Below, in pieces: positions 55,104-64,000 of a stretch of DNA of 64,000 bases. The position numbers and the translations under genes are program-made. The notes under the pieces are model-generated. The model was not told where the DNA came from. It worked only from the letters and a program-made list of their open reading frames with translations, and ran no database searches. The stretch is from Pilatotrama ljubarskyi (Eukaryota; Basidiomycota; Agaricomycetes; Polyporales; Polyporaceae): contig MU277674.1 in NCBI GenBank assembly GCA_022385805.1, positions 125,251 through 189,250 of the forward strand, in the 5' to 3' direction. Numbering within the stretch: the stretch's first letter is position 1; each line of letters begins with the position of its first letter.

Positions 55104-56422
55104 GCGCTTCGGCGCAAGGACGTGATTCTGGCGGATATGTATGATTATTCCTTTCGTGTCTGGCTTTCCACTGTACATTAGCAGCACATCATAAGCAAAG
55201 ACTCTCTTACACCTCACCTCATCCGCGCGAGTGTATGCCTTCCCGGCGAAGTCCTTGGTGCAAGTTGTGGCTGTGCCCTGAGGTTACCCAAGTGGGTAGC
55301 GACGTAGCAGCTGCTTGCTCTCGATCACTATGGTCTTACGCTGGTGAACCCGCCATGCTCTGCTATCTGCAGGGATGTTAATGCGTATGAAGGTACCTGT
55401 GCCGGTTTACATTTGCTAGCACTAGCACTTCAAGTTACTGACTGAGAGCATCTAGTACGACCTCCGCACTGCATGGAACGCTGTGGCGCAATCGCCTCCG
55501 CCCAGGCTAGTCTGCGCTTGGACCCATGGCAGGAGCACTGGTCGAAGCAACAGAGCGAGCCATGGAGACCGCCGCTTCAACAGATGTCAGACACCTCGTA
55601 AGTTATGGTCGGTACGTCGTTTCTTCGTTGGCTTGGACCGATGCGCATTGACGGCTCTTGTCAAGGCTTGTGCGCACTCGTCAGCGTAGCGCTGATAGCG
55701 TACTTATGACTGCCTCTTCGGAAAGAGAGAATGCTGAAACCGCCGGCTTGCAGGGCTAAGCGCTCGTCCTGGGCAAAGTTGTCCGGGGTCGCCGGCTCCG
55801 ACGCGGACGAGGCTCTACAAGTTCGTCCCCCTCGGTATTTCATTATTTTGCCAGTGCGCGCAGTTCAATGACCATACGGTCTCCTAGCGGATTGAGCTTG
55901 CCGTGAAGGTGTGCGGCCTGGCGGGAGTATGCTCAAAGCGGCACGAGCCACCGCCTGTTGTGTCTGCGCTTTGTTGAGGAGACCTTAGGACTCGAGACCT
56001 GTCACAATCACAGTTCGCGAGTCGTGGATCCTGTTATTCGCTGTTGCCTCTGGTAAGGAAGCGCGCCGTATGCATTTACGAGCTGTCTCCCCGGGGAGTC
56101 AGTAACCGAGCGTTGTTCAAGTTGTGGCCCGGGCGCAAGCATGCCAATCGAACCGCCTTGCATATCCGCACCAGCTTGGACACAACTCTCAAGCGTAGAG
56201 AGAAACAAGCTAAGTGACTCGCGTTGTGTCGTTGATCGAATAGCCTATCGCTTGTTCACCTGTTGCTGCCGTCTGTGATTCCAAGCGCGGATATCCAAGC
56301 AGAGGAAGTCTGCATATATAAGAATGGTGCGTCGGGTGCGTTGCTCCTCCATCACCTCTACTCAGTCAATCTCATTCACACCACTGCAACGCACCCACGT
56401 CGTCAACCACACGCAGTTTTCA
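55104..56422. other. Intergenic stretch
   Basis: About 1.3 kb without a supported gene. It holds the malate synthase 3' flank and, at the right, the TATA-bearing promoter of the LRR-like gene. Confidence 0.55.
56315..56321 (+). promoter_or_regulatory. TATA box of the LRR-like gene
   Basis: TATATAA lies only about 9 bases before an in-frame ATG at 56324 but about 108 bases before the next, at 56423. RNA polymerase II normally initiates some 25-35 bases or more downstream of TATA, so the 56324 ATG would fall upstream of the transcript start. This favours 56423 as the translation start. Confidence 0.6.
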
Positions 56423-57880
56423 ATGTCACGTAAGACTTATCTGCGCTGTCGCCCCTTTGACAAACTGACAGTTAACGGACGTCCAGGCATCGCCTCTTTC
56501 ACACACTTCGATTTTCCAGTCTACCTCGCAGACGGTGGACCTGAAATTGCGGCTGGCCTGCGCCTCGATCTGCAGCCGGTTGGCTTCACGTCTCTCAAGG
56601 CCCACGCGTTCCGCACGGCTCTCCCCCGGCTCAAAGCGCTGAACATATATGCGCCACGCGAGGATTCGTCGTTGATACAGGATGCTCTAGACCAGCAAAT
56701 GCAATTCTTGAAGCATCTTCGGATCAAAACAACCGAAGTCGACTTCGATGATTACCAGCCTATCCCCGTTTTCAGCCTTCTTTCCATAAACATCCTCTCC
56801 CTTGAGACGCTCGTCGTGAGGCATAGCTTCGTCAACCTCGACACCACTCTCGCCTACAATCTGCGGCGCCTCCATCTCGAGAACTACCGCGATCTTGAAG
56901 AAGATATCCCTTTCCGCTGGCCTATCGCCAACTTCCTCTTCATCTTGAGCAACTGCGCGCGTCTCGAAGAGCTCATCGTCAAAAACTATCTGGACGTCAC
57001 AGTTGTTGGTCGTAACCCGTCCCTTCGGGTGCTGCCGCTCAGCCGTCTGACCAAGCTGAAGGAGGTCACGATCAAGGACAAGCCGTACATCGTGTCTCGG
57101 ATCCTTTCGCATCTGCTCATTCCCGCACACGTCGATGCCGAAGTCGTTGGATACATAACTGACGGAGACGCGCATTCTGCCTTCCGTACCATGCTCCCCG
57201 CCGACCGCAACAAACTCCCCATCCTTTATAACGCCCCGACTATCAGAGTGTTCGACACTCAAGACCAGTGCTGTGTCATGTCAGCTCTCATATCGGATGA
57301 AGTCGCGTTTGACATGGAGCTCCGGCGTGGTACTGTCCTGGAAGCCAGAGCAGGATTCACGTCTGCGCGACGCGATGGGTCACTCTTTCGCTCAATGATA
57401 GAGTGTATGGACATCTTCGAGGGGGCACCCGCCACGAAGCTCCAAATCTCCGGCACCCTGGGGGCTGTCCCTAGGGTGTCCTGGATCAAGGCGCTCGAGA
57501 GTTTCCCTGACGTTCGAGAAATCGAGCTTACGGACGTCCCGGACGAGCAGAGGCCCGACTCTCTCAGCGCCATTCTCTCGGCACTGGCTTCCGAGTCGAG
57601 CGTCGCACGCGGCCAAGTGGTATCTGCAAGGCTTTGGCGCCTCAGGATCAAGGCCGCTATACACGACAACAGACTCCTGAACGGCATCTACGAGTGTGTC
57701 AAGGGTCGGGCGCAGGCGGGCGCCCCCTTGCTTCACACCCTCGAACTCGAGTTGTTCCCCAGGAGGGTTTGGGCCCCCGTAGAGGTCGCTCGCTGTGAGC
57801 AGGCCTTGGCCGCGCTCGCGACTTTGGTCAGGCTCAACATCCACCGACCTGAGGACTGGCAGGGGGGATCATTCCAATGA
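56423..57880 (+). CDS. LRR-like (F-box-associated type) protein, intact paralogue
   Basis: One open frame of 485 residues. Irregular leucine-rich repeats are seen: LPRLKALNIYAP, FLKHLRIKTTEV, LETLVVRHSFVNL, NLRRLHLENYRDL, CARLEELIVKNYLDV and FPDVREIELTDVP. The C-terminal block ALVRLNI-like (LVRLNIHRP) follows LELELFPRRVWAPVEVARC. No F-box motif is present, although the repeat pattern resembles that of basidiomycete F-box proteins. The same architecture appears at 32276-33651 with conserved positions throughout. A strong donor (GTAAGA at 56430) and acceptor (CCAG near 56486) could remove a 57-base in-frame intron right after the start, so the N-terminus is uncertain. The function is unknown. 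Confidence 0.75.
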   Translation: MSRKTYLRCRPFDKLTVNGRPGIASFTHFDFPVYLADGGPEIAAGLRLDLQPVGFTSLKAHAFRTALPRLKALNIYAPREDSSLIQDALDQQMQFLKHLRIKTTEVDFDDYQPIPVFSLLSINILSLETLVVRHSFVNLDTTLAYNLRRLHLENYRDLEEDIPFRWPIANFLFILSNCARLEELIVKNYLDVTVVGRNPSLRVLPLSRLTKLKEVTIKDKPYIVSRILSHLLIPAHVDAEVVGYITDGDAHSAFRTMLPADRNKLPILYNAPTIRVFDTQDQCCVMSALISDEVAFDMELRRGTVLEARAGFTSARRDGSLFRSMIECMDIFEGAPATKLQISGTLGAVPRVSWIKALESFPDVREIELTDVPDEQRPDSLSAILSALASESSVARGQVVSARLWRLRIKAAIHDNRLLNGIYECVKGRAQAGAPLLHTLELELFPRRVWAPVEVARCEQALAALATLVRLNIHRPEDWQGGSFQ

Positions 57881-58380
57881 GAACTAGACGAGAGCGCGTC
57901 GAGTCCGATCGAGTCAAGTAGGGGAAGGTGAACTCTTAGTTAGGTTTTCCCTGTTCCGAAGGTCACTATGTCCTGCATCTTGTATAGTATGTATGCGATC
58001 GCTTTTGTTGATATACAAAGCCTGTCGGGAGCTATAAGTCTTCGCCATCCGAGGTCAAGCCACTCGGGGGTGCTCACAATGCGAACAGTGGGAGAGACAA
58101 CCCCCGCATTGGCTGCAAACACTGCGGCTGCCGTTTTTGGAGCTGCACTCCGAAGCGCCCGGTTTGTGGCGCAGGTTTTGGGCCTTGGCTTGCGCTCAGT
58201 GGCTCGACCTCCGTGCTTCGGCAGCATCCGCTCACCCGCCCTCTCCTTTCTGTTCTACATACCTAGAGTCTACGAGCGAAGTCCCTAGGATACCGACAGC
58301 GCGGATCTTGAGCACACGGGCTTCTTATTTAACACGCTACTCCGCACCTGATCTCTGGTCGTCCGTTGACAGCCTGAGGG
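57881..58380. other. Intergenic stretch before kinase
   Basis: About 500 bases. It has the LRR-like 3' flank and the kinase promoter, with no gene seen. Confidence 0.6.
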
Positions 58381-59621
58381 ATGTCGTCAAGGCAGATCAA
58401 ACGCGTAACGCTCACCTCCAAAAAGAACTGGTGGATGGGTGAGTGTCACGTTGATGTCACCTTTGGAGAATCGCTCACGGCCGGCGTGAAAGCATAGTTG
58501 AGCTCGATGAGGAGGGTGACGGCGCAGATCCCCATGCCATCGGGGGCGCGTCCTCAGAAGAGCCACGCGCGAACGAGTCGCAGCACCATCGGACACCTCG
58601 CATACACCACCGTCAGACACCGCGCACATACGAGACCACGTCGCATGCGTCAGCACCCATCTACACTCCTCCAACGAACCCCAGTACCATCTTCTCCTTC
58701 CCAACCCCTACTTCGTACTCCGCACCTCCCAACCCTACGCAGCATCTTGCGCCCTTCGCCGCGGGCTCGGCGTCAGAGCTCTTCAAGTGCGTGGTGAAGA
58801 AGCCGAACGTTGTGCAGCTAGAGATCAACGGTGAGATGCAGTCAAACGCGAAAGACGTAACGACGCAGTTCCTCGCGGAACTCCGCGTATACACTACTCT
58901 CGCGCGGCATCGGAACATCACTGCATTCCTCGGATGCCTGGAGAACGTCGGGATGGTGCTGGAGTATCTGGAGGGCAGGACACTCTACGACGTCATACGC
59001 GAACAGAAGTCGACGCTTACTCGAGCGAAGAAGGTTGACTACCACAACCAGCTTCTGGACGGGCTCACGCACCTGCACTGGTACGGGCTTAGCCATGGAG
59101 ATCTGTCTCTGCTCAATATCCTGGTCACTCACTCCTCGGACACGATCAAGTTGTTCGACTTCGGCCGTTCAGTATCCGCCGACTCGATCTACGCTTCCCC
59201 TGACGATGACCTTTCGGAACAACCTGCATCTCCGCCCCTCCCCCCTGCACGCGTGCACTCGCGCTTTACATCTAGGCCACCCCCAATTCCCATGCCGCCA
59301 GCGGCTGCGCCTCGCAAGGTCGAACAGATCTACCCTGGTACGCGACCGTTCTCAGCGCCGGAGATCCTGCGCGGGGAGTGCAAGGATGCGCGGTTAGCGG
59401 ATGCATACAGCTTCGGGATTATCTTGGTGTGTCTGGAACGATGCGAGCTTGTCGACATCAAGCCGTGGGATCAACGAAAGGACAAACTCCCGAACGGCTT
59501 TCTGGACGACCTACCAGTCTTCGGCGATCGATGCAGCGAGTACCTGAAGCGATGGGATCAAGGCCGACGAAGACTTCTCAAGGCAGATATGATGGACGTC
59601 GACGTAACGATGGACTCATAA
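58381..59621 (+). CDS. Protein kinase-like protein with HGD catalytic loop
   Basis: Two exons: 58381-58438 and 58498-59621; 393 residues. A basic N-terminus and a Pro/Thr-rich linker lead to a kinase fold: QFLAELRVYTTLARHRNITA corresponds to the alpha-C and beta-4 region, VGMVLEYLEGRTLYDVI to the hinge, and LSHGDLSLLNILV to the catalytic loop. DFGRS is the magnesium-binding motif, and TRPFSAPEILRGECKDARLADAYSFGIIL the activation-segment end and helix F. HGD replaces HRD and a serine replaces the usual catalytic-loop lysine, a pattern I recall in fungal-specific kinases. The glycine loop and VAIK lysine are not clear, so activity is uncertain. The activation segment has a Pro-rich insert of about 45 residues. 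Confidence 0.8.
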
Positions 59622-60044
59622 AAGGCTTGACAAGCGGCACCCCCCACTCTCCTGAACACTAGTCCTAATGCGCTCTCCCTCCTCTCACGACCATCTTCCT
59701 TCCTCTCCATTCCCGGAGTGGGCGGGATTACCACGACGACGTAGCTCCCAAGCCATGGCGAGTAGACGACAATCTCTTCCTAGCATTCGTGCCGTCCGCC
59801 ATCATACTCACCGATTGCAAGATCGCTTTGTCACCCATCCCCGCTCTGTTGTATACCACCGTGTATTCATAGCTCTATACCATACTTGGCACATGCAGTC
59901 CGCTAAGTCTCTGGAACTACCGCCACGGTACGCTGTCAACGTCTCGAGTCCGCAAATACGATGATTGATACAGAATACTCTACAGCAGGTATCCGTATCC
60001 AGTCTGATCAAATCGCGCAATGCGTCGGTCCATCCATGCAGCCT
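59622..60044. other. Convergent 3' flanks of kinase and SDR genes
   Basis: About 420 bases between two stop codons on opposite strands. No gene is seen. Confidence 0.6.
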
Positions 60045-61042
60045 CTATCCCCGGCTCGTTGCCGTAGATAGTGCGCGATCGATCTCGGCCTTCGTGTGCC
60101 CCCATATCGCCACCCTCGCCTCTTCCGAGCCGTAGTAGTTCGACTTGCCGATGTCGTCGCCCTTGGTGTTCCGGCGAGCGACACCCTTCTCAGCCTGGTG
60201 GAGAGCATAGAGCGTATACTCGGCGCAGTCCTCCGGAGAGACCGTGAGGGGATATAGTAGAGGCGTCAGGGCCGAGAAAATGGTGCCCAAGACTGGATGT
60301 GAGCGCTTCAAAATCGGAGTGCGGACTGCCCCTGGGCTGGTGTGGATGAAAGCGATGTCCGGGTGCTGCTGTGCAAAGCTCTGACAGCGGGCCTCAGTCA
60401 ATTTCGAGAGATGGAAGTGCAACTTGGAATGCTCACCTCCATCATGAGATCGGTGTAGGTTGGGGACGTCAGCCCTGCCCTCGTCAGACCGTAGCTCTTC
60501 TTCATGCCGAGGTCGTCCAGGTCGATCTGCCCACCGTGGCCGGCGCCGAGGACGGATAGCACCTTGGCGTCTTCCCCAGCGTCCTTCGCAATCCTCAACA
60601 GGGGCAAAAAATCGAAGATGAACTTCCAGCGCGCGTAGTAGTGCAGGCCAAGGCGGCGGTCGATCCCCTCCTCTGTCTCGTCTCGACCGTTGAGGTTGAA
60701 TAGTCCGGGAGAGAGAACGAGGAAATTAAGTTTCGGGAGGCGCGTGAGGAGAGAGGACGTCGTCCTCTGTATGTTCTTCATCAGCGAGACGTCGCACGCG
60801 ACGAACTCGTGCTTGGCCTCCGGCAATGTGGGCTTAGGGAAGGACGCGATGATAGCATCCGCAGCGGCTTTGTTGCGTCCGACAATGATGATGTGCGCGT
60901 TACCGCTGGTATGTCGGGCAAAGGCCTCGGCGGTCGCTTGACCGATGCCGGACGTACCGCCAACAAAGATGGCGACAGGGAAGTAGGCGAGTTTGGAGAA
61001 CTTGGCGGTGTTCGCTGCACGGGCAATCGCAAGAGAGGGCAT
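60045..61042 (-). CDS. Short-chain dehydrogenase/reductase family protein
   Basis: Two exons: 60437-61042 and 60045-60380; 313 residues. The Rossmann signature is FVGGTSGIGQATAEAFAR, followed by IIIVGRNKAAA, a CDVS acidic strand and LNFLVLSPG in place of the usual NAG strand. The catalytic serine region is VLSVLGAG and a conserved PGAVRTP follows the active site. The expected YxxxK reads YTDLM, so the tyrosine is kept but the lysine is a methionine. I recall that Agaricomycete relatives share this, which would mean a different proton relay or no redox activity. The substrate is unknown. Same-strand neighbours are not obviously related. Confidence 0.87.
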
Positions 61043-61568
61043 CGCGGTGAGTTGGGGTTTGCCTCAAGTGGCATGTTCACGCGCAGGCTGAGTTAAATAG
61101 TATGTCAAGCCTTGGCGACTCGGGACGATTGCCAGGGACGCGTCCGTCCGGCAGATGCGCGAGGGATGATGATGATGATGGATGGCAGCTTCGGTCGTGG
61201 GAAATTACAAAACAATCCGTCCAGATATTGTATAATGTAATCGACCAGCGACGCAGGAATCCAATGTAGATGAACCTGACGTGCTCTACTTATAAATAAA
61301 TAAACCCATCTTTGCCACTAGCGCGAACTGAGGCGCAGAGGGGGCGGGTACGAGGGATATGTGCGGGGTGGTTCCCAACGGGGCAGGGACTCCCAGTGAT
61401 CGCGCGGCGTAGTGGGATGCTGTGCAGTCCGATCGGACGAAAGCGACACCGAGTACTACACGGCGCCAGGCCTGACCAATTGTACAGCATCTTGTCACGA
61501 AACGACAATATTTGCGAGCTTTAGTATATCTCCTATCGTCAAGTAATGCACCGGCATCCTGGCACTGA
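61043..61568. other. Intergenic stretch between SDR start and the DUF6697-type gene
   Basis: About 530 bases. A run of ATG triplets (GATGATGATGATGATGG, near 61167) and AT-rich sequence near 61210-61310 are seen. It holds the SDR promoter and the 3' flank of the next gene. No gene seen. Confidence 0.55.
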
Positions 61569-64000
61569 CTAGACATCGGAGAGCTCCTCCGACTCAGAAC
61601 TATCTGAGCTCCAAGACAGTCTTTTCCTCTTTCCTTTCTGCTTCGCCGTCTCTGGATCATCGTTGCCCACGTGTGGTGAGACCGGCAGAGATCCTGCACT
61701 GGAAGTCAGTATCGTAGCCGATGCATTTCATCGTCCGTGTGTACATCTTATGCAAACAGAAGATCAGTTCGACAAGCATGACAAGGAGGCTGTGCCAGCA
61801 ACATACGAGGAAACCGGTGTTGAACGCGTCGACAATGCGTTGAGGTTCTAGCTTGTATGATTGCCCAGATGCGAATGCTTCTGCCAGCTCTTGCTGTGAA
61901 GCTGGCCGCCCGAGTTGATCGTAGATGCATAGGCGTGCGCGAATTTCCCTGTGCTCCTTGCTGTCACGCATGGCCTTACCCCATTCCCGCCGCACCTATA
62001 AGAGACTTCGTGAGTAGATCTGGTGGATAGGCGAAGCAATTGCTGCTGCCTTACCTTCTCCGGCAAAGCTTCAAACTCGCGAACAGTGAGTGGAGCCGAT
62101 CCACGGAGGATGTACTCGCCCATGTATTGGTACTCTGCATCGCGTAGACCAACAAGGACCTTCTGTGTACCCTCTGGCCATCTCCTCTCTGGTTTAGCCA
62201 GTATCATCAGGCTAGGTTGGTCCGGGGCGTGCGGAACAGGCCGATTTGGGCTGATCTTGGGGAAGAGGCAGTGTGGATAGTGATGCTTGTGAAGACTGCG
62301 GCTCTCTTCGCTGAACGTAATAGACATCGTCCTGCGATTACCCCCGAAGGTCATCCGCATGAAGTCACGGCTGACTTTGATATCTCTCAGGAGTCGCTTG
62401 ATGGGTGACAGGGAATGCAGGGATATTGTGCAGGCGCGCTCGCATGTATCCATCGAGGGATGTCGGCTTGTTGTCACCTGCTTGTGCAAGGTCCTGCTGA
62501 GAATGTGCAAGACCAGCAGAGGTCCTCGGGGAGCTCTGTCATGATGAGGGAGTCAGTCCCGCCATTTGCCAGTCACACATAATCAGACGTTTATTGATTG
62601 TTGCTGTTGAGCGCGCCGCGATGAAGTGTAGGGCGAACTGCCAGCCTGAGCTTGAGCTACAGGAATCTCCTCCAGAGCCTCCCGCTTCACCATGAGGGCC
62701 TCCCCTCGTACCTCTACAGATTGAGCTGTCAGTCATTACTTGGCACCTATTAAAACGGAGCGAGCGTCACCTGGTGGGTGAGAACCGGGGGAACCTCGAA
62801 GTGGCGGTATGGCTGTGACAAGGGAAGAAGCCGATATTGCTGACCTTGCTGAGCGAAGGGGCCACATGCGATCGATGGGCCGGGTAAGTACGACCTCACC
62901 TTCCACGTTGTATCTCCGTTTCTTCACGCCGCCCTTTACGGAACCTGCAATATCCGAACTCTCCACGTTCTCGCGCTCCATGGCAACTCCGACTCTGCTG
63001 ACCTGCAACGGAAGCATAGCCGTGAGGTACGATCGCACATGGCTAGCGGGGACGTGGTACACTTACAGTACCTCTGGATCATCCAAGCTTGAAATTGGTT
63101 GCAACACCGTCTCGTCCGCTCGAGACATGCCCGCCAACTCAGGCGGAGAGCCGCCGGCGGGCGGACTACGCAACTGTGAGGCCGTATCCGACGAGGATGC
63201 CGCGGCTAAGATGTCCTCCTTAAGCCCTGGTAGAGTCGGCCGCATGAGAGGCTCGTTCGCATCCCGGGTGTCCAACTTCAACTTTGGTCGATCCTATCGT
63301 GATGATGTGAGTGGGATACGCTCAGTACGTTTGAAGCGTTACTGACCAGTGCTGTACGTACTGGACGTCCTGGGTCTACTGGAGGGAGCGCGTCGAGGTC
63401 CTCCTTGAGCTTATTCTCGGACTCTGTCTTCATTCCCTTGGCATTGTCGATATTACCTATTTTCCCCGCGGACTGTGCATGTTGCTTAGTCAAAAGGGTT
63501 ATATACTCCTTCTGCGTCGAAACCTGGGCCGCCACCGAAGTAATTTGTGAATCCAAGCCAGTGACCTGCATCTGAAGGGCGAGGATCTGCGCGGCTTGCT
63601 CCTTGGCGGTCTGTTTTTAGAAGTCCGATTCACGAAGGACATCTGTGTCTCTTTTCTGCGGGTTCTCTGGGTCCATGGGTTCTCGGATGACCTCGGTATC
63701 AGCAAGATTGTAACTAGTACTGTGACCGCCAAGTGGTGATAGAGGTCCCGAACCAGGAGAACACTTCATCAGTGGTATACGTACACGCAGTCTGGCATGC
63801 GCGGTCGAGGCTCGCGGCTAATAAAGTTCGGTGCAAATGGACGATCATTCTTGCCTGTGCGCGTCGCTGATACCGTGCTCATGTCCGTCGACATGGAGGA
63901 AGCCACTGCATTAGCGGAAGGAGCACTTACCTCGACTTACCTCCACATCTTGTATGGGTCCGTCACCACTATATTCGCTCCATAGCATGATGCTGACCGT
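61569..64000 (-). CDS. DUF6697-type protein with coiled coil, 5' end beyond the window
   Basis: A multi-exon minus-strand gene cut by the right edge. From 5' to 3' I see a coiled-coil segment (LDSQITSVAAQVSTQKEYI, about 63.4-63.6 kb); a disordered Ser/Pro stretch (63.06-63.28 kb); a basic VKGGVKKRRYNVEGE piece; QGQQYRLLPLSQPYRHFEV (about 62.8 kb); and VRGEALMVKREALEEIPVAQ (about 62.7 kb). The conserved domain follows: IKVSRDFMRMTFGGN, HYPHCLFPKISPNRP, DAEYQYMGEYILRGSAPLTV (to 62055) and VRREWGKAMRDSKEHREIRA (61815-61995). The end is ambiguous: one splice gives MKCIGYDTDFQ and a stop at 61657, another gives a KGKRKRLSWSSDSSESEELS tail with stop at 61569. Frame conflicts suggest damage or assembly error. 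I recall the family as common in basidiomycetes, with no known role. Confidence 0.65.

Noticed and set aside
56324..56422. Use of the ATG at 56324 as the start of the LRR-like protein
   Set aside because: It lies about 9 bases after the TATA box, so it would be upstream of the normal transcript start; 56423 is better placed.

Overview
This window is nuclear DNA from a filamentous basidiomycete, most likely an Agaricomycete and possibly a polypore. The genes are compact and intron-rich, with short introns of about 50-70 bases and GC-rich coding exons. Several families are typical of this group: BTB/POZ proteins with a conserved tail, F-box/LRR-like proteins, a DUF6697-type protein and arrestin-type trafficking adaptors. 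No bacterial operons, CRISPR arrays or plasmid functions were seen. All gene models were assembled by eye from reading frames, splice consensus and remembered family signatures, so exon ends are inferences.

Layout. 2.3-4.8 kb: a small-heat-shock (alpha-crystallin) domain protein. 5.8-6.4 kb: a weakly supported hypothetical gene. 7.8-13.7 kb: a divergent pair, mitochondrial AFG1-type ATPase (minus) and the ER-fusion GTPase Sey1 (plus), about 140 bases apart. 14.1-22.4 kb: three BTB/POZ paralogues interleaved with a HAD phosphatase and a membrane-anchored glutaredoxin-like protein that lacks the active-site cysteines. 23.1-31.2 kb: a second HAD hydrolase, muskelin (LisH/CTLH plus kelch), prefoldin subunit 4, a 44-base tandem repeat block and sphingosine-1-phosphate lyase. 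32.3-33.7 kb: an LRR-like gene split by a frameshift. 37.6-40.7 kb: an arrestin-related adaptor with PY motifs. 40.7-46.5 kb: gene-poor. 46.5-55.1 kb: cytochrome c peroxidase, secretory FKBP, ribosomal protein eL39, Get1 and malate synthase. 56.4-64 kb: the intact LRR-like paralogue, a protein kinase, an SDR oxidoreductase and the 3' part of a DUF6697-type gene that leaves the window at the right edge.

Functionally the housekeeping genes cover ER shape and insertion (Sey1, Get1, FKBP2), sphingolipid breakdown (Dpl1), mitochondrial quality and peroxide defence (AFG1, CCP), cytosolic chaperoning (prefoldin 4, sHSP), the glyoxylate shunt (malate synthase) and endocytic adaptor control (ART). They look like ordinary co-resident eukaryotic genes, not a single pathway cluster.

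The most unusual observations are the shared 24-base terminal exon and paired CxxC motifs of the three BTB genes, the cysteine-less glutaredoxin, the 10-base muskelin microexon, the two frame-disrupted genes and the 44-base satellite.
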